Source: an uncultured Ectothiorhodospiraceae bacterium (GTDB lineage: Bacteria; Pseudomonadota; Gammaproteobacteria; Nitrococcales; Halorhodospiraceae). Taken from it: a DNA stretch of 42,723 nt. Positions 24,228-33,654 of this stretch are shown here, piece by piece. Made by a program: the position numbers and the translations under genes. The stretch lies in NCBI GenBank assembly GCA_913055575.1, contig CAJXLI010000004.1, positions 1-42,723 of the forward strand. The letters run 5' to 3'. Under the pieces are notes generated by a model. The model worked only from the letters and a program-made list of their open reading frames with translations. It was not told the DNA's origin and searched no databases. Each line of letters opens with the position of its first letter. Position 1 is the stretch's first letter.

Positions 24228-24341
24228 GGGTACCTCCCGGTGGGGAACGGAAGCCGGGACGGCCGCCACCGGGCTACCCCGCGGCGCCACGGCTAGGCCG
24301 CCTACCGGAATGACGGCGTACATGGTAGCAGGGAGGCCGCC

Positions 24342-25058
24342 ATGATCAACTATAAACGGCAACGATCAGTCAACAAATGGGCAGAAATTATACAGACCAC
24401 CCTCTACCCACTCCGCTGCCGCCTCTGCGGCGATCCGGGCACCGAGGGGCTGGACCTCTGCACGGCGTGCCGGGCTGACCTCCCCTGGAATACACCGCGC
24501 TGCCCGCGCTGCGCCCTGCCTACCGGCAACGCCCCCTGCCCTTGCCGGGCACGCCAGCTGCCCTTCGAGCGTGCCGTCGTGCCGCTACGCTACGAGGGCC
24601 CGATCCCATCCCTCGTAGGCGCTTTCAAGTTCCAGGGCCGCCTCGCCGACGGCCAGCTCCTGGGCGGCCTGCTCGGCCGCGCCCTGCTTGAGGAGGCAGC
24701 CCCGCTACCCGAGGCCATCGTCCCCATCCCCCTGCACGCACGACGCCTACGCCAGCGCGGCTTCGACCAGACCGCTGAGCTCGCCCGCGCCCTGCGCCGC
24801 CAGATCACCCCTCTGCCCGTGCGCCGCGCCCTGGGCCGGCGTGGGAGCGGCGCTCGCCAGGCCGAGCTGCCGGCGCAGGCGCGCCGTAGCAACATCCGCG
24901 GCGCCTTCACGGCCCATCGCCGGCGTACGCCGCGCCACGCGGCCCTGCTGGACGACGTGGTCACCACCGGCGCCACCGCGGAGGAGGCGGCCTGGCAGCT
25001 CCTGGCAGCGGGCGCGGAGCGGGTGGATCTATGGGCGGTCGCGCGGACGCCGGCCTAG
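24342..25058 (+). CDS. comF: ComF family phosphoribosyltransferase-like protein
   Basis: This 238-residue protein combines an N-terminal zinc-ribbon-like part (CRLCG, CTAC, CPRC and CPC pairs, residues 26-69) with a type I phosphoribosyltransferase domain. That domain holds VPIPLHARRLRQRGFDQTAELA and the PRPP-like loop ALLDDVVTTGATAEEA. ComF members aid DNA uptake in transformable species; the exact reaction is unknown. ATG at 24342 has GGGAGG upstream. The first 18 codons are A+T-rich compared with the rest because they contain the bioB promoter. comF divergent from bioB is a recurrent arrangement in gammaproteobacteria. It converges on ubiA with a 75-base gap in which I see no clear terminator. 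Confidence 0.92.
   Translation: MINYKRQRSVNKWAEIIQTTLYPLRCRLCGDPGTEGLDLCTACRADLPWNTPRCPRCALPTGNAPCPCRARQLPFERAVVPLRYEGPIPSLVGAFKFQGRLADGQLLGGLLGRALLEEAAPLPEAIVPIPLHARRLRQRGFDQTAELARALRRQITPLPVRRALGRRGSGARQAELPAQARRSNIRGAFTAHRRRTPRHAALLDDVVTTGATAEEAAWQLLAAGAERVDLWAVARTPA
24349..24376 (-). promoter_or_regulatory. Candidate sigma-70 promoter of bioBFHCD, inside the comF start
   Basis: On the minus strand TTGTTG (24376-24371) and TATAGT (24354-24349) are 16 bases apart in a locally A+T-rich patch. The site lies within the first codons of divergent comF. Transcription of the two genes may therefore interfere. Confidence 0.5.
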
Positions 25059-25133
25059 CCGGTGTTCGGCGCGGTCGCGGGGGCCTCGAGGGCGCTCTCC
25101 GGTCCCGCGGCCGCCCCCTCGCGGCAGGCGCGC

Positions 25134-26030
25134 CTAGCCGCTCAGGTGGATATCCGCCGCCAGGCCGGCGAAGATCGCACCGCCCAGCCAGGCGTTATTG
25201 AGGAAGGCCCGGAAGCACTCGTGGCGCTCCCGGTTACGGATGAGATACTGCTGGTAGGCGAAGAGCCCCGCCGCCGCCGCCAGGCCCAGGTAGTAGGCGG
25301 CCCCCGCCTCCAGGTACAGCCCTGCCACCACCATGGCCCCGAGCATCAGCGCCTGCAGGACGGCGATCATGACGCGGTCCCGCTCGCCGAAGAGGATCGC
25401 TGTTGACTTCACGCCGACCTGGAGGTCGTCCTCGCGGTCCACCATGGCGTACATGGTGTCGTAGACCGTGGCCCAGAGGACGGTGGCGATCAGCAGCAGC
25501 CACGCCTCTACCGGTATCGTCCCGGTCTGCGCGGCGAAGGCCATGGGGATCGACCAGCCGAAGGCGAGGCCGAGGTGGACCTGCGGCAGGTGGGTGTAGC
25601 GCTTGGTGAAGGGGTAGGTGGCGGCCAGGACCACGGCGACGAAGGACAGCAAGATGGTGAGCAGGTTGGTGAGCAGCACCAGGCCGAAGGCCAGCAGGCA
25701 GAGGGCGACGAACACGCCCAGGGCCTCACGCTCGGAGACCCGCCCGATGGCGAAGGGGCGTTGCCGCGTGCGCCTGACGTAGCCGTCGATGTGGCGGTCG
25801 GCGAAGTCGTTGATCACGCAGCCCGCGGCACGCATGATCCAGACCCCGAGGATGAAGATCACCAGCAGGCCCGGATCCGGTACCCCGTCGGCAGCCACCC
25901 AGAGGGCCCAGAGCACCGGCCAGAGCAGCAGGAAGTTGCCGATGGGCCGGTCGAGCCGGGCCAGCTGCGCATAGGTGCGCAACCGCTCGGCCAAGCCCGA
26001 GGGCTCACCGCTTTGCACCTCGCCGCTCAC
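25134..26030 (-). CDS. ubiA: 4-hydroxybenzoate octaprenyltransferase
   Basis: UbiA prenylates 4-hydroxybenzoate in the inner membrane, the second step of ubiquinone synthesis. It has 298 residues and about nine hydrophobic segments. The first Asp-rich motif is [21 protein letters not shown] and the second is [20 protein letters not shown], both intact. The N-terminal [21 protein letters not shown] is typical of the family. GTG at 26030 overlaps the ubiC stop (GTGA). It is the last gene of the rpoZ-to-ubiA run. Confidence 0.95.
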   Translation of the reverse strand: MSGEVQSGEPSGLAERLRTYAQLARLDRPIGNFLLLWPVLWALWVAADGVPDPGLLVIFILGVWIMRAAGCVINDFADRHIDGYVRRTRQRPFAIGRVSEREALGVFVALCLLAFGLVLLTNLLTILLSFVAVVLAATYPFTKRYTHLPQVHLGLAFGWSIPMAFAAQTGTIPVEAWLLLIATVLWATVYDTMYAMVDREDDLQVGVKSTAILFGERDRVMIAVLQALMLGAMVVAGLYLEAGAAYYLGLAAAAGLFAYQQYLIRNRERHECFRAFLNNAWLGGAIFAGLAADIHLSG

Positions 26031-26632
26031 CGTATTGCGTCCTCCTCACGCACCGTCGACCAGGGGAAAAAGACCTCGGTTATCAGGATGCTCCGCCCTC
26101 GGGCCGAGAGCGTCGAGCGCCGCGCCCAGGCGTCACGCACGGGCGTTAGGCCGTAGCCGCAGAGCCAGCGGGCCAGCGGCTCGTGGCCCCGCAGGCGCGC
26201 CACCGCTACAGGGCCGCGCTCCACGTCCGGCGCCGAGAAGAGGAGCCGGCCCAGCGGCCGCTCGCCGAGCCGGGACAGCTGCTGCCCCGGCCCGGGCAGG
26301 CGGTGGGGCGCTAGGCTGCGGGCGTAGACTCGGGCATTACCCTCGCAGGCGAGAACCACCTCCCGCAACCAGGCGTGTCGCCCCAGCGGCAGGCCGAGCG
26401 CAACAGCCTCGTCCAGGGTCGGGCGCTGCCGACCCTGGCGCAGGACATCGACCCGGACCGGCCCGAGGCGCTCCAGGCGCGCTGTCAGCGAGCCGCGCTC
26501 GGCGAGCAGCGCCCGCATCCAGCGCGGCGGCCGGCCGGGGGCCGCGGCGATCCCCGGTCGCCAGGCCGCTAGACGCGGCTGCCATCCGTTGCCCTGTCCG
26601 GTCCTGTCTGCCAAATCGAACCCGCTATCCAT
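26027..26632 (-). CDS. ubiC: Chorismate pyruvate-lyase
   Basis: UbiC makes 4-hydroxybenzoate and pyruvate from chorismate, supplying UbiA. The protein has 201 residues, longer than E. coli UbiC (165) because of an N-terminal extension. Family signatures are [35 protein letters not shown] and [22 protein letters not shown] near the C-terminus, with the expected Arg and Glu. ATG at 26632 lies 11 bases after the recG stop, and the end overlaps ubiA. Confidence 0.93.
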   Translation of the reverse strand: MDSGFDLADRTGQGNGWQPRLAAWRPGIAAAPGRPPRWMRALLAERGSLTARLERLGPVRVDVLRQGRQRPTLDEAVALGLPLGRHAWLREVVLACEGNARVYARSLAPHRLPGPGQQLSRLGERPLGRLLFSAPDVERGPVAVARLRGHEPLARWLCGYGLTPVRDAWARRSTLSARGRSILITEVFFPWSTVREEDAIR

Positions 26633-26643
26633 CGTGGTCCAGG

Positions 26644-28719
26644 CTAGACTTGCCCGTAGCGTTCCGCCTCCCCGACCCAGCCCTGGATGAGCGCCTCGGC
26701 AGCTGCCGGATCCTGCTCCAGCAGGCGGCCCCCCTCGCGCTGGACCGCCTCAAGCAGGTCCGCGTCGCGGTGCAGATCGGCCATGCGCAGATTAAGGGCA
26801 CCGGTCTGCCGCGCGCCGAGGAGCTCGCCGGGGCCGCGGATGGCCAGATCGCGCTGGGCGATGGCGAAGCCATCGTCGGTCTCGCGCAGGACGGCGAGCC
26901 GCTGGCGGGCGCTCTCGGAGAGCGTGCCATGGTACACCAGCACACAGGCCGACGCCGCGCGCCCCCGCCCGATCCGGCCGCGCAGCTGATGGAGCTGGGC
27001 CAGGCCCAGGCGCTCGGCATTGTCGATGACCATCAGGGTAGCGTTGGGGACGTCTACGCCCACCTCGATCACCGTGGTAGCTACCAGCAGGGCCACCTCG
27101 CCCCGGGCGAAGGTGGCCATCGTACGCTCCTTCTCGCCGGCGGCCATGCGGCCGTGGACCAGGGCCACCCGATGCTCGCCGAGGGCCTGGCCGAGCTCGG
27201 CGGCGGTATCCACTGCCGCCTGGGCCCCGACCTCCTCGGAGGCCTCGATGAGGGTGCAGACCCAGTAGGCCTGACGGCCCTCGTCCAGCGCGGCGCGGAC
27301 GCGCTCGACCACCTCGCTGCGGCGCTGCCCGGAGACGACCACCGTCTGCACCGGCTGGCGTCCGGGCGGGCGCTCGTCCAGGGCAGAGACGTCCAGGTCG
27401 GCGTAGGCGGTCATGGCCAGGGTGCGCGGGATCGGGGTGGCGGTCATGGTCAGCTGGTGGGGCTCAGCGCCACCGCCGCCCTTGTCCTTGAGCGCCAGGC
27501 GCTGATGGACCCCGAAGCGGTGCTGCTCGTCCACGACCACCAGGCCCAGGCTATGGAAGACGACCTGGTCCTGGAACAGGGCGTGGGTCCCCACGGCGAC
27601 GCCGGCCTGCCCATCGGCCAGGCGCTCCAGGGCCGCACGACGCTCGGCGGCGGGCGCGCCGCCGGAGAGCCACGCCACCTCCACCCCCAGCGGCGCCAGC
27701 CAGCCCTGCAGGCTACGGCAGTGCTGCTCGGCGAGCAGCTCCGTGGGGGCCATCAGGGCAGCCTGGCAGCCGCTACCCACCGCCCGGGCACAGGCCAGGG
27801 CCGCCACCACGGTCTTGCCGGAGCCCACGTCGCCCTGGAGCAGGCGCAGCATCGGCGCCGACTGCGCCATATCGGCGGCCAGCTCAGCGTCCACCCGCTG
27901 CTGGGCACCCGTGAGCGCGAAGGGCAGCCCCTCGCGCAGGCGCTGCGCCAGCGGCTGGCCCCGGTCCAGGCGCGGGGCCTCGGCCGCGGCGCGCAGGGCC
28001 TGGCGCCGCCGGCGCAGGGTCATGTGGTGGGCGAGCAGCTCCTCGCAGGCGACGCGGCGCACGGCCGGGTGCCTCCCCTCGAGCAGGGCCTCGGTATCCG
28101 TATCCGGCGGCGGGCGGTGGATCGTGCGCAGGGCCTCGGCCAGGCCGGGCCAGTCCGGCTCGAGCCAGGCCCCGGGGGGCAGGCGCTCCGGGGCGATCTC
28201 GGGCAGCAGGGCCAGGCCGGCTGCCACCAGCCTGCGCAGCTGCCCCTGGTAGAGCCCCTCGGTGCTGGCGTAGACGGGGGTCAGGGCGTCCTCGGCGGGC
28301 GCATCGGCATCCCCGGGGGTGACCAGCTGGTACTCCGGGTGGACCATCTGCAGCACGCCGTAGCCGCTGCGCACCTCACCGAAGCAGCGCAGGCAGGTAC
28401 CGCGGCGCAGGTGCTCGGCCTGGCGGGGATAGAAGTGGAAGAAGACCAGGTCGAGCTGGCCGGTGCCGTCGCCGACCCGGCAGAGCAGGCGCTTGCGCCG
28501 GCCCCGGGCGACCTCGGACCACGCCACCCGCCCCTCGAGGAGCACCCGCTCGCCCGGACGGAGGGTCCCGATCGGGCGCAGCCGGGTACGGTCCTCGTAG
28601 CGGATGGGCCGGTGGAGCAGCAGGTCCCCCACCGTGTACAGGCCCAGCCGCTCCAGTCGCTGGGCCAGCCGCGGGCCGACGCCCGGCAGCGTGGTCAGCC
28701 GCCGCTGCGCCCCCTCCAA
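26644..28719 (-). CDS. recG: ATP-dependent DNA helicase RecG
   Basis: RecG is a monomeric superfamily 2 translocase that remodels stalled forks and Holliday junctions. It has 691 residues (E. coli 693). The N-terminal wedge and OB region begins LTTLPGVGPRLAQRLERLGL. Helicase motifs are Walker A LLQGDVGSGKTVVAAL (Lys302), the DEQH box VVVDEQHRFGVHQR, TATPIPRTLAMTAY, then VATTVIEVGVDVPNAT and QLRGRIGRG. The TRG motif region and C-terminus are complete. It starts at TTG 28719, nine bases after ridA; the ribosome site is weak. The linkage spoT-ridA-recG is common in gammaproteobacteria. Confidence 0.96.
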   Translation of the reverse strand: MEGAQRRLTTLPGVGPRLAQRLERLGLYTVGDLLLHRPIRYEDRTRLRPIGTLRPGERVLLEGRVAWSEVARGRRKRLLCRVGDGTGQLDLVFFHFYPRQAEHLRRGTCLRCFGEVRSGYGVLQMVHPEYQLVTPGDADAPAEDALTPVYASTEGLYQGQLRRLVAAGLALLPEIAPERLPPGAWLEPDWPGLAEALRTIHRPPPDTDTEALLEGRHPAVRRVACEELLAHHMTLRRRRQALRAAAEAPRLDRGQPLAQRLREGLPFALTGAQQRVDAELAADMAQSAPMLRLLQGDVGSGKTVVAALACARAVGSGCQAALMAPTELLAEQHCRSLQGWLAPLGVEVAWLSGGAPAAERRAALERLADGQAGVAVGTHALFQDQVVFHSLGLVVVDEQHRFGVHQRLALKDKGGGGAEPHQLTMTATPIPRTLAMTAYADLDVSALDERPPGRQPVQTVVVSGQRRSEVVERVRAALDEGRQAYWVCTLIEASEEVGAQAAVDTAAELGQALGEHRVALVHGRMAAGEKERTMATFARGEVALLVATTVIEVGVDVPNATLMVIDNAERLGLAQLHQLRGRIGRGRAASACVLVYHGTLSESARQRLAVLRETDDGFAIAQRDLAIRGPGELLGARQTGALNLRMADLHRDADLLEAVQREGGRLLEQDPAAAEALIQGWVGEAERYGQV

Positions 28720-28728
28720 GACCCGGTC

Positions 28729-29121
28729 TCAGCCCGCCCGGGGGAGGTGGAGGACCGCGTCCATCTCCACCGCCGCCCCCTTGGGCAGCGCAGCGACCCC
28801 GAGCGCTGCCCGCGACGGGTAGGGCTCGGACAGGTACTGGGCCATCATCTCGTTGACCAGGCCGAAATGGCCGAGATCGGTGAGGTAGATGGCGATGCGC
28901 ACGGCGTCGGCCAGGCTCCCGCCCGCGGCCTCCGCCACGGCGGAGAGATTCTCGAAGACCCGCGCGATCTGGCTCTGCATATCGGCCCCGACCAGCTCGC
29001 CGGAGGCCGGATCCAGCGGGATCTGGCCGGAGATATAGACGAAATCGCCGGCTCGCACGGCCTGGCTGTAGGGGCCGATGGCGGCCGGAGCGGCGTCGGT
29101 GTGGATGATCTCTCGGGACAT
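28729..29121 (-). CDS. ridA: RidA family enamine/imine deaminase
   Basis: RidA hydrolyses reactive 2-aminoacrylate and other enamines or imines made by PLP enzymes such as threonine dehydratase. The protein has 130 residues and is trimeric in the family. Motifs are [25 protein letters not shown] at the N-terminus (only part needed for recognition), [16 protein letters not shown], and the key arginine in [23 protein letters not shown] at 29121 is 13 bases after the spoT stop and has GGAGAG upstream. Confidence 0.94.
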   Translation of the reverse strand: MSREIIHTDAAPAAIGPYSQAVRAGDFVYISGQIPLDPASGELVGADMQSQIARVFENLSAVAEAAGGSLADAVRIAIYLTDLGHFGLVNEMMAQYLSEPYPSRAALGVAALPKGAAVEMDAVLHLPRAG

Positions 29122-29134
29122 ACAGGGGCTCTCC

Positions 29135-31330
29135 TCAGCCGTCTTTCTTGCGCACGATCCGCTGCACCGGGGCGATGGCCCGCAGGTGGCGCATCACCGT
29201 CGCCAGGTGGCGGCGGTCGCGGACCAGGATCAGGAAGTGCACGGTCGCTACCATCCCGTCGCGCTCCTCGATATGGACATTCTCGATGCTTGCCCCCCGC
29301 TCGGAGATCCCGTGGGCGAGCTGGGCCAGGGCGCCGCGCTCGTTGACCACGTCGAGGGCGATCTGCGTGGGGAACTCGGCGTCCACGCTCGTCTCCCAGT
29401 CGACATCCACCCAGCTCTCGGAGCGCTTGCGCTGGTTGGCGGCGACGTTCTTGCAATCCCGGTGGTGGATGACCACGCCCCGGCCGGTGCTGGCGAAGCC
29501 GACGATGGGATCGCCCGGGATGGGCCGACAGCAGCGGCCGAACGTGATCACGGCGCCCTCGTTGCCGCGGATGGTCAGGTGGCCGTGCGGCTCGTGCTCG
29601 TCATCGCGGCCCTCCTCGAGCTCTACGTCCGCCTGCTCCAGGCCGCTGAGCTGCTGCGCCACCAGCCACGGGACGCGGTTACCGAGGCCGACCTCACGGA
29701 ACAGCTCGTCCAGGCTATGCACGCCGATAGCCTCCAGGGTCTCGTCGATACGCGCCTGCTCGAGGCTATCGAGACTCAGCGATAGCGCGGACAGGGCGCG
29801 CCCGACCATGCGCCGGCCGAGCTCGACGGCCTCGCTGTCCTGCTGGCGCTTGAGGGCGTGGCGAATGGCCGTGCGCGCCTTGGCGGTGACCACGAAGTCG
29901 AGCCAGACCGGATTGGGCCGGGCCGCGGGGGCGGTGATGATCTCCACCATCTGCCCGGTCTGCAGCGGCGTGCGCAGCGGCGTCAGGCGGTGGTCCACCT
30001 TGGCGGCGACGCAGGCGTCGCCGATATCCGAGTGGATGGCGTAGGCGAGATCGACCGGGGTGGCTTTGCTCGGCAGCTCCAGGATATCGCCCTTGGGCGT
30101 GAAGACGTAGACATCATCCGGGACGAGGTCGATCTTGACGTTCTCGATGAACTCCTGGGTATTGCCCACGCTGCGCTGGATCTCGAGCAGGTCCTTGACC
30201 CACTCCCGGGCACGGACCTGGGCGGTATTGGCGCCCTCGCCCACACCCTTGTAGAGCCAATGGGCGGCGATCCCCGATTCCGCCACGGCGTGCATCTCCC
30301 GGGTGCGGATCTGCGCCTCGAGACGGATCCGGTGCGGACCCACCAGCGTGGTGTGCAGCGACTGGTAGCCGTTGGCCTTGGGGATGGCGATGTAGTCCTT
30401 GATACGGCCGGGGCGAGGCTTATAGAGGCGGTGGAGGATGCCGAGGACGCGGTAGCAATCGTCGATGCTGTCGACCACCACCCGGAAGCCGTAGACGTCG
30501 AAGATATCGCGGAAGTGGAGCTGCTTCTGGGCCATCTTGCAGTAGATGGACCACAGGTGCTTCTCCCGGCCCTCCACCCGCGCCTCGACCCCGGCCTCCT
30601 GGAGCCGCGAGCGGACCTGCTCACAGACGGTGTCGAGGATGACGCCGCGGCGCCCCCGCTGGCGGGTGAGCTTCTCCTTCAGGGCCCGATAGCGCAGTGG
30701 GTAGTGCGCCGCGAAGCTGTGGTCCTCAAGCTCGGTACGCACGCTGTTGATGCCCAGCCGCTGGGCAATGGGCGCGTAGATATCGAGGGTCTCACGCGCG
30801 ATCTGCCGCCGCTTCTCCGGCGGCATGATCCAGATGGTGCGCATGTTGTGGAGGCGATCGGCGAGCTTGATGAGGATGACCCGGATGTCCCGGGCCATGG
30901 CCAGGATCATCTTGCGGAAGCTCTCCGCCTGCGCCTCCGCCTTGGTCCTGGCGTCGATGGCCCCCAGCTTGGATACGCCGTCGACGAGCTCCGCCACCTG
31001 CTCGCCGAAGCGCTCGATGAGGCACTCCTTGGCGGTCGGGGTATCCTCGATGACGTCGTGGAGCAGTGCAGCGATGATCGCCTCGGCGTCGAGGCGCATC
31101 TCGGCGAGGATACGGGCTACGGCGATGGGGTGGACGATGTACGGCTCACCCGAGCGCCGCCGCTGCCCCTCGTGGGCGGCGGCGCTGAACTGGTAGGCCG
31201 CGTAGACCTGCTCAACCTGCTGCGGCTCCAGGTACGCCTCGAGCAGCGCACAGACCTCCTGGATGCGCTGCTCCGGCTGGGCCGCCGAGGCCGACTCACC
31301 GGCGTTGATTACGCTCCCGGCACGCGGCAT
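29135..31330 (-). CDS. spoT: Bifunctional (p)ppGpp synthetase/hydrolase
   Basis: This long RSH enzyme of 731 residues sets alarmone levels. The hydrolase HD site is intact ([10 protein letters not shown], His91-Asp92). The synthetase domain contains [19 protein letters not shown], with the R-x-K-D signature (Arg309, Lys311, Asp312) of bifunctional SpoT/Rel rather than the E-x-D-D of RelA. A TGS domain follows ([16 protein letters not shown]), then a helical and conserved-cysteine region ([15 protein letters not shown]) and a C-terminal ACT domain ([15 protein letters not shown]). It lies 18 bases after rpoZ, the usual order. Confidence 0.96.
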   Translation of the reverse strand: MPRAGSVINAGESASAAQPEQRIQEVCALLEAYLEPQQVEQVYAAYQFSAAAHEGQRRRSGEPYIVHPIAVARILAEMRLDAEAIIAALLHDVIEDTPTAKECLIERFGEQVAELVDGVSKLGAIDARTKAEAQAESFRKMILAMARDIRVILIKLADRLHNMRTIWIMPPEKRRQIARETLDIYAPIAQRLGINSVRTELEDHSFAAHYPLRYRALKEKLTRQRGRRGVILDTVCEQVRSRLQEAGVEARVEGREKHLWSIYCKMAQKQLHFRDIFDVYGFRVVVDSIDDCYRVLGILHRLYKPRPGRIKDYIAIPKANGYQSLHTTLVGPHRIRLEAQIRTREMHAVAESGIAAHWLYKGVGEGANTAQVRAREWVKDLLEIQRSVGNTQEFIENVKIDLVPDDVYVFTPKGDILELPSKATPVDLAYAIHSDIGDACVAAKVDHRLTPLRTPLQTGQMVEIITAPAARPNPVWLDFVVTAKARTAIRHALKRQQDSEAVELGRRMVGRALSALSLSLDSLEQARIDETLEAIGVHSLDELFREVGLGNRVPWLVAQQLSGLEQADVELEEGRDDEHEPHGHLTIRGNEGAVITFGRCCRPIPGDPIVGFASTGRGVVIHHRDCKNVAANQRKRSESWVDVDWETSVDAEFPTQIALDVVNERGALAQLAHGISERGASIENVHIEERDGMVATVHFLILVRDRRHLATVMRHLRAIAPVQRIVRKKDG

Positions 31331-31348
31331 ACCGATCCCGGCACAGGG

Positions 31349-31732
31349 TCACGAGGCCGGGTCGGGATCGTCCCCCTCGGGCTCGGCGCCGACACCGGGA
31401 TCACCGGCCGCCTCGTCGAAGGAACGCTCCTGGCTGGCGCTGGGGTCCGGCTGCACCGGGCCGCCGCCTACCTCGGCCTCGACGTCAGCGGCGCTGAAGC
31501 CCCCGAGGCCCAGGCTCTCGGCCGCTGCCTCCTCGGCCCGGGTCAGGATCTCCGAGGTCACGTGGCCCTCGGCGATCTCCCGCAGCGCCACCACGGTGGG
31601 CTTATCGTGCTGCCAGTCCACCTTCGGCTCGATCCCGTTGGCGAGCTGCCGGGCCCGCTTGGCGCTCGCGAGCACCAGCTCGAAACGGTTCTCGACATTA
31701 TCCAGGCAATCCTCGGCAGTTACACGGGCCAT
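31349..31732 (-). CDS. rpoZ: RNA polymerase omega subunit with acidic tail
   Basis: RpoZ assists RNA polymerase assembly and forms part of the ppGpp binding site in proteobacteria. The protein has 127 residues; the canonical part, [20 protein letters not shown] through about residue 75, is normal. Beyond it is an acidic, Pro/Gly-rich tail of some 40-50 residues (ending [10 protein letters not shown]) that E. coli omega (91 residues) lacks. ATG at 31732 with GGAGGA is preferred over an upstream in-frame codon at 31750. gmk normally precedes rpoZ but here lies nearly 4 kb away on the opposite strand. Confidence 0.94.
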   Translation of the reverse strand: MARVTAEDCLDNVENRFELVLASAKRARQLANGIEPKVDWQHDKPTVVALREIAEGHVTSEILTRAEEAAAESLGLGGFSAADVEAEVGGGPVQPDPSASQERSFDEAAGDPGVGAEPEGDDPDPAS

Positions 31733-31751
31733 CGCGTCCTCCAGGCACAAT

Positions 31752-31798
31752 TCTGCAAGCTATATGAAGATTCTACAGCCTTGCCGCTACGCTAGGAA
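31752..31798 (-). promoter_or_regulatory. A+T-rich promoter-like region upstream of rpoZ
   Basis: On the minus strand TAGAAT (31775-31770) and a second box TATAGC just downstream are candidate -10 elements. The -35 match is poor. This is the only A+T-rich patch before the rpoZ-spoT-ridA-recG-ubiC-ubiA run. Confidence 0.35.
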
Positions 31799-31877
31799 GG
31801 CGCATCGCCGCACATACCGGGCCCTTGCCGACGGCGTGGCTCGAGATGGTCCCTGCCCTGCCCGGGGCACGGCGGCA

Positions 31878-33044
31878 TCAGGGCATCAGCTCCAGCAGCA
31901 GGCTATCGAGCATCTCCAGGCCCGCTGCGCTGGGCCGGATCCGATCCGCCTCCGTCCACACCAGCCAGCCACGCTCCCGCACCGGTGCCAGCCAGGCGGC
32001 CAGCTCGGCCCGGCTGCAGCCGCTGCGCGCCGCGGCCAGCGTCGCGGGGATGCCCTCGCACAGCCGGAGCCCGTTGAGGAAGACCTCGAAGCGCAGTGCC
32101 GGCCCGCTGAGCACCTCGCGCTCGCCCTCCGCCTCGGGGCCGCCGGCGGCGGCCATCCAGCGTTGCGGGGCAGGCTCCTGCCGGGTACGGACCACCCGCC
32201 CGTCGGCGCCGGTGAGCTTGCCCGCCGCCCCCGCCCCCAGGCCCAGGTAGTCACCGAAGGTCCAGTAGCCGATATTGTGGGCACTGCGCTGCCCCGGCCT
32301 GGCGAAGGCGGAGACCTCGTAGCGCGCCAGACCGGCCGCCGCCAGGCGCCTGCGGCAGGCGGTCTCCATGGCGAGGACCGCTGCCTCATCGGGCAAGTCC
32401 GCGGGCGGGCGGCGGCCGAAGGGGGTCTCCGGCTCGATGGTCAGCTGGTAGTGGCTGACGTGGTCCACCCCTAGCTCGAGCACACCGGCCACATCCGCCT
32501 CGGCATCCGCCACCCCCTGCCCCGGAAGGCCGTACATGAGATCGGCGTTGATGCCGCGGAAGCCGGCAGCCCGGGCCTCGGCCACCGCCGCCCGCGCTGC
32601 GGCGGCGTCGTGGATGCGGCCGAGGCGCGCCAACGAGGCGTCATCAAGGCTCTGCACCCCCAATGACAGCCGCGTAACCCCGGCCTCACGGAAGCGGGCG
32701 AGGCGCGCGGTCTCGGTGGCACCGGGATTGGCCTCCAGGGTGATCTCGGCCCCTTCGGCCACCCCCAGGACCCGATCCAGGTCGGCGAGCAGATCGCCGA
32801 TGGCCTCCGGGGGGAAGAGGCTCGGCGTCCCGCCGCCGATGTAGACGCTGGCCACGCGGCGCCCCAGGGCGTCCCCGGCCTGCCGGCGCAGCTCCCGGCC
32901 CAGCGCCGCGACGTACGCCTGCGTCGGGAGCTCGCCGCGCAGGGCGTGGGCGTGAAAGTCGCAGTACCCGCAGCGCTGCAGGCACCAGGGCAGGTGCACA
33001 TAGACCGCCAGCGGCGGCACGCCCGGGGCCGAGACAGCGCTCAT
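31878..33044 (-). CDS. hemW: Heme chaperone HemW (radical SAM)
   Basis: HemW is a radical SAM-family protein related to HemN that binds and delivers heme rather than oxidising coproporphyrinogen. It has 388 residues. The cluster motif is WCLQRCGYCDFHA (Cys21, Cys25, Cys28), without the extra upstream cysteine arrangement of true HemN. ASVYIGGGTPSLFPPE and EITLEANPG are typical, and a C-terminal HemW domain follows (NIGYWTFGDYLGLGAGAAG). The H-N-x-x-Y-W motif supports HemW. It is 13 bases downstream of rdgB and ends the rph-rdgB-hemW operon. Confidence 0.93.
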   Translation of the reverse strand: MSAVSAPGVPPLAVYVHLPWCLQRCGYCDFHAHALRGELPTQAYVAALGRELRRQAGDALGRRVASVYIGGGTPSLFPPEAIGDLLADLDRVLGVAEGAEITLEANPGATETARLARFREAGVTRLSLGVQSLDDASLARLGRIHDAAAARAAVAEARAAGFRGINADLMYGLPGQGVADAEADVAGVLELGVDHVSHYQLTIEPETPFGRRPPADLPDEAAVLAMETACRRRLAAAGLARYEVSAFARPGQRSAHNIGYWTFGDYLGLGAGAAGKLTGADGRVVRTRQEPAPQRWMAAAGGPEAEGEREVLSGPALRFEVFLNGLRLCEGIPATLAAARSGCSRAELAAWLAPVRERGWLVWTEADRIRPSAAGLEMLDSLLLELMP

Positions 33045-33057
33045 GGCGCGGCGCGGC

Positions 33058-33654
33058 TCAGCGGCGGAGCTCGGCAGCGAGACCGTCGATCAGGGCGCGC
33101 AGGGCCTGGCCGCGGTGGCTGCGCGCGTCCTTCTCCGGGGCGTCCAGCTCGGCCCCCGTACGGCCGAGCTCGGGATCCTCGAAGAGCGGATCGTAGCCGA
33201 AGCCCTGCGTCCCCCGGGGCGCCTCCGCGATCGACCCGTGCCAGCTGCCGTGGGCGATCAGCGGCGCCGGATCCGCGCCGTGGCGCAGGTAGACCATCAC
33301 GCAGTGGAAGGTAGCGCGCCGATCACCGTCGCACGCTGCCAGCTCGGCGAGCAGCTTGCGGTTGTTGGCGGCGTCGTCGCCCTCGGGGCCGGCGTACCGG
33401 GCCGAGTAGACGCCCGGCTCGCCGTCGAGCGCCGGCACCACCAGCCCGGAGTCGTCGGCCGCCGCCGGCAGGCCGCTGTGCTCGGCGCAGTGCCGCGCCT
33501 TGAGCAGGGCGTTCTCGACGAAGGTGACGCCGGTCTCCACCGGCGGATCGATGCCCAGGTAGGCCTGGCTGACCACCTCCACGCCGTAGCCCTCGAGCAT
33601 GCGCGTCAGCTCGGCGAGCTTGCCGGCATTGCCCGTCGCCAACACCATCCTCAT
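33058..33654 (-). CDS. rdgB: XTP/dITP diphosphatase (RdgB/HAM1)
   Basis: RdgB hydrolyses dITP, XTP and related non-canonical purine triphosphates to their monophosphates, keeping them out of nucleic acids. The protein has 198 residues. Motifs are [60 protein letters not shown] and [17 protein letters not shown] at 33654 overlaps the rph stop as ATGA. The rdgB-hemW pair is conserved in gammaproteobacteria. Confidence 0.95.
   Translation of the reverse strand: MRMVLATGNAGKLAELTRMLEGYGVEVVSQAYLGIDPPVETGVTFVENALLKARHCAEHSGLPAAADDSGLVVPALDGEPGVYSARYAGPEGDDAANNRKLLAELAACDGDRRATFHCVMVYLRHGADPAPLIAHGSWHGSIAEAPRGTQGFGYDPLFEDPELGRTGAELDAPEKDARSHRGQALRALIDGLAAELRR

Noticed and set aside
24344-24376. 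Classical BirA operator upstream of bioB
   Set aside because: GTTGA half-sites are direct rather than inverted repeats and do not match the TTGTAAACC palindrome.
25975-29346. A 1123-codon open frame on the plus strand
   Set aside because: It lies opposite ubiA, ubiC, recG, ridA and spoT, which have clear family motifs. Stop codons are rare in antisense frames of such GC-rich DNA. Its translation is low-complexity and shows no domain.
29858-31795. A 645-codon plus-strand frame opposite spoT and rpoZ
   Set aside because: spoT and rpoZ on the minus strand explain the coding signal; the antisense product has no recognisable fold.
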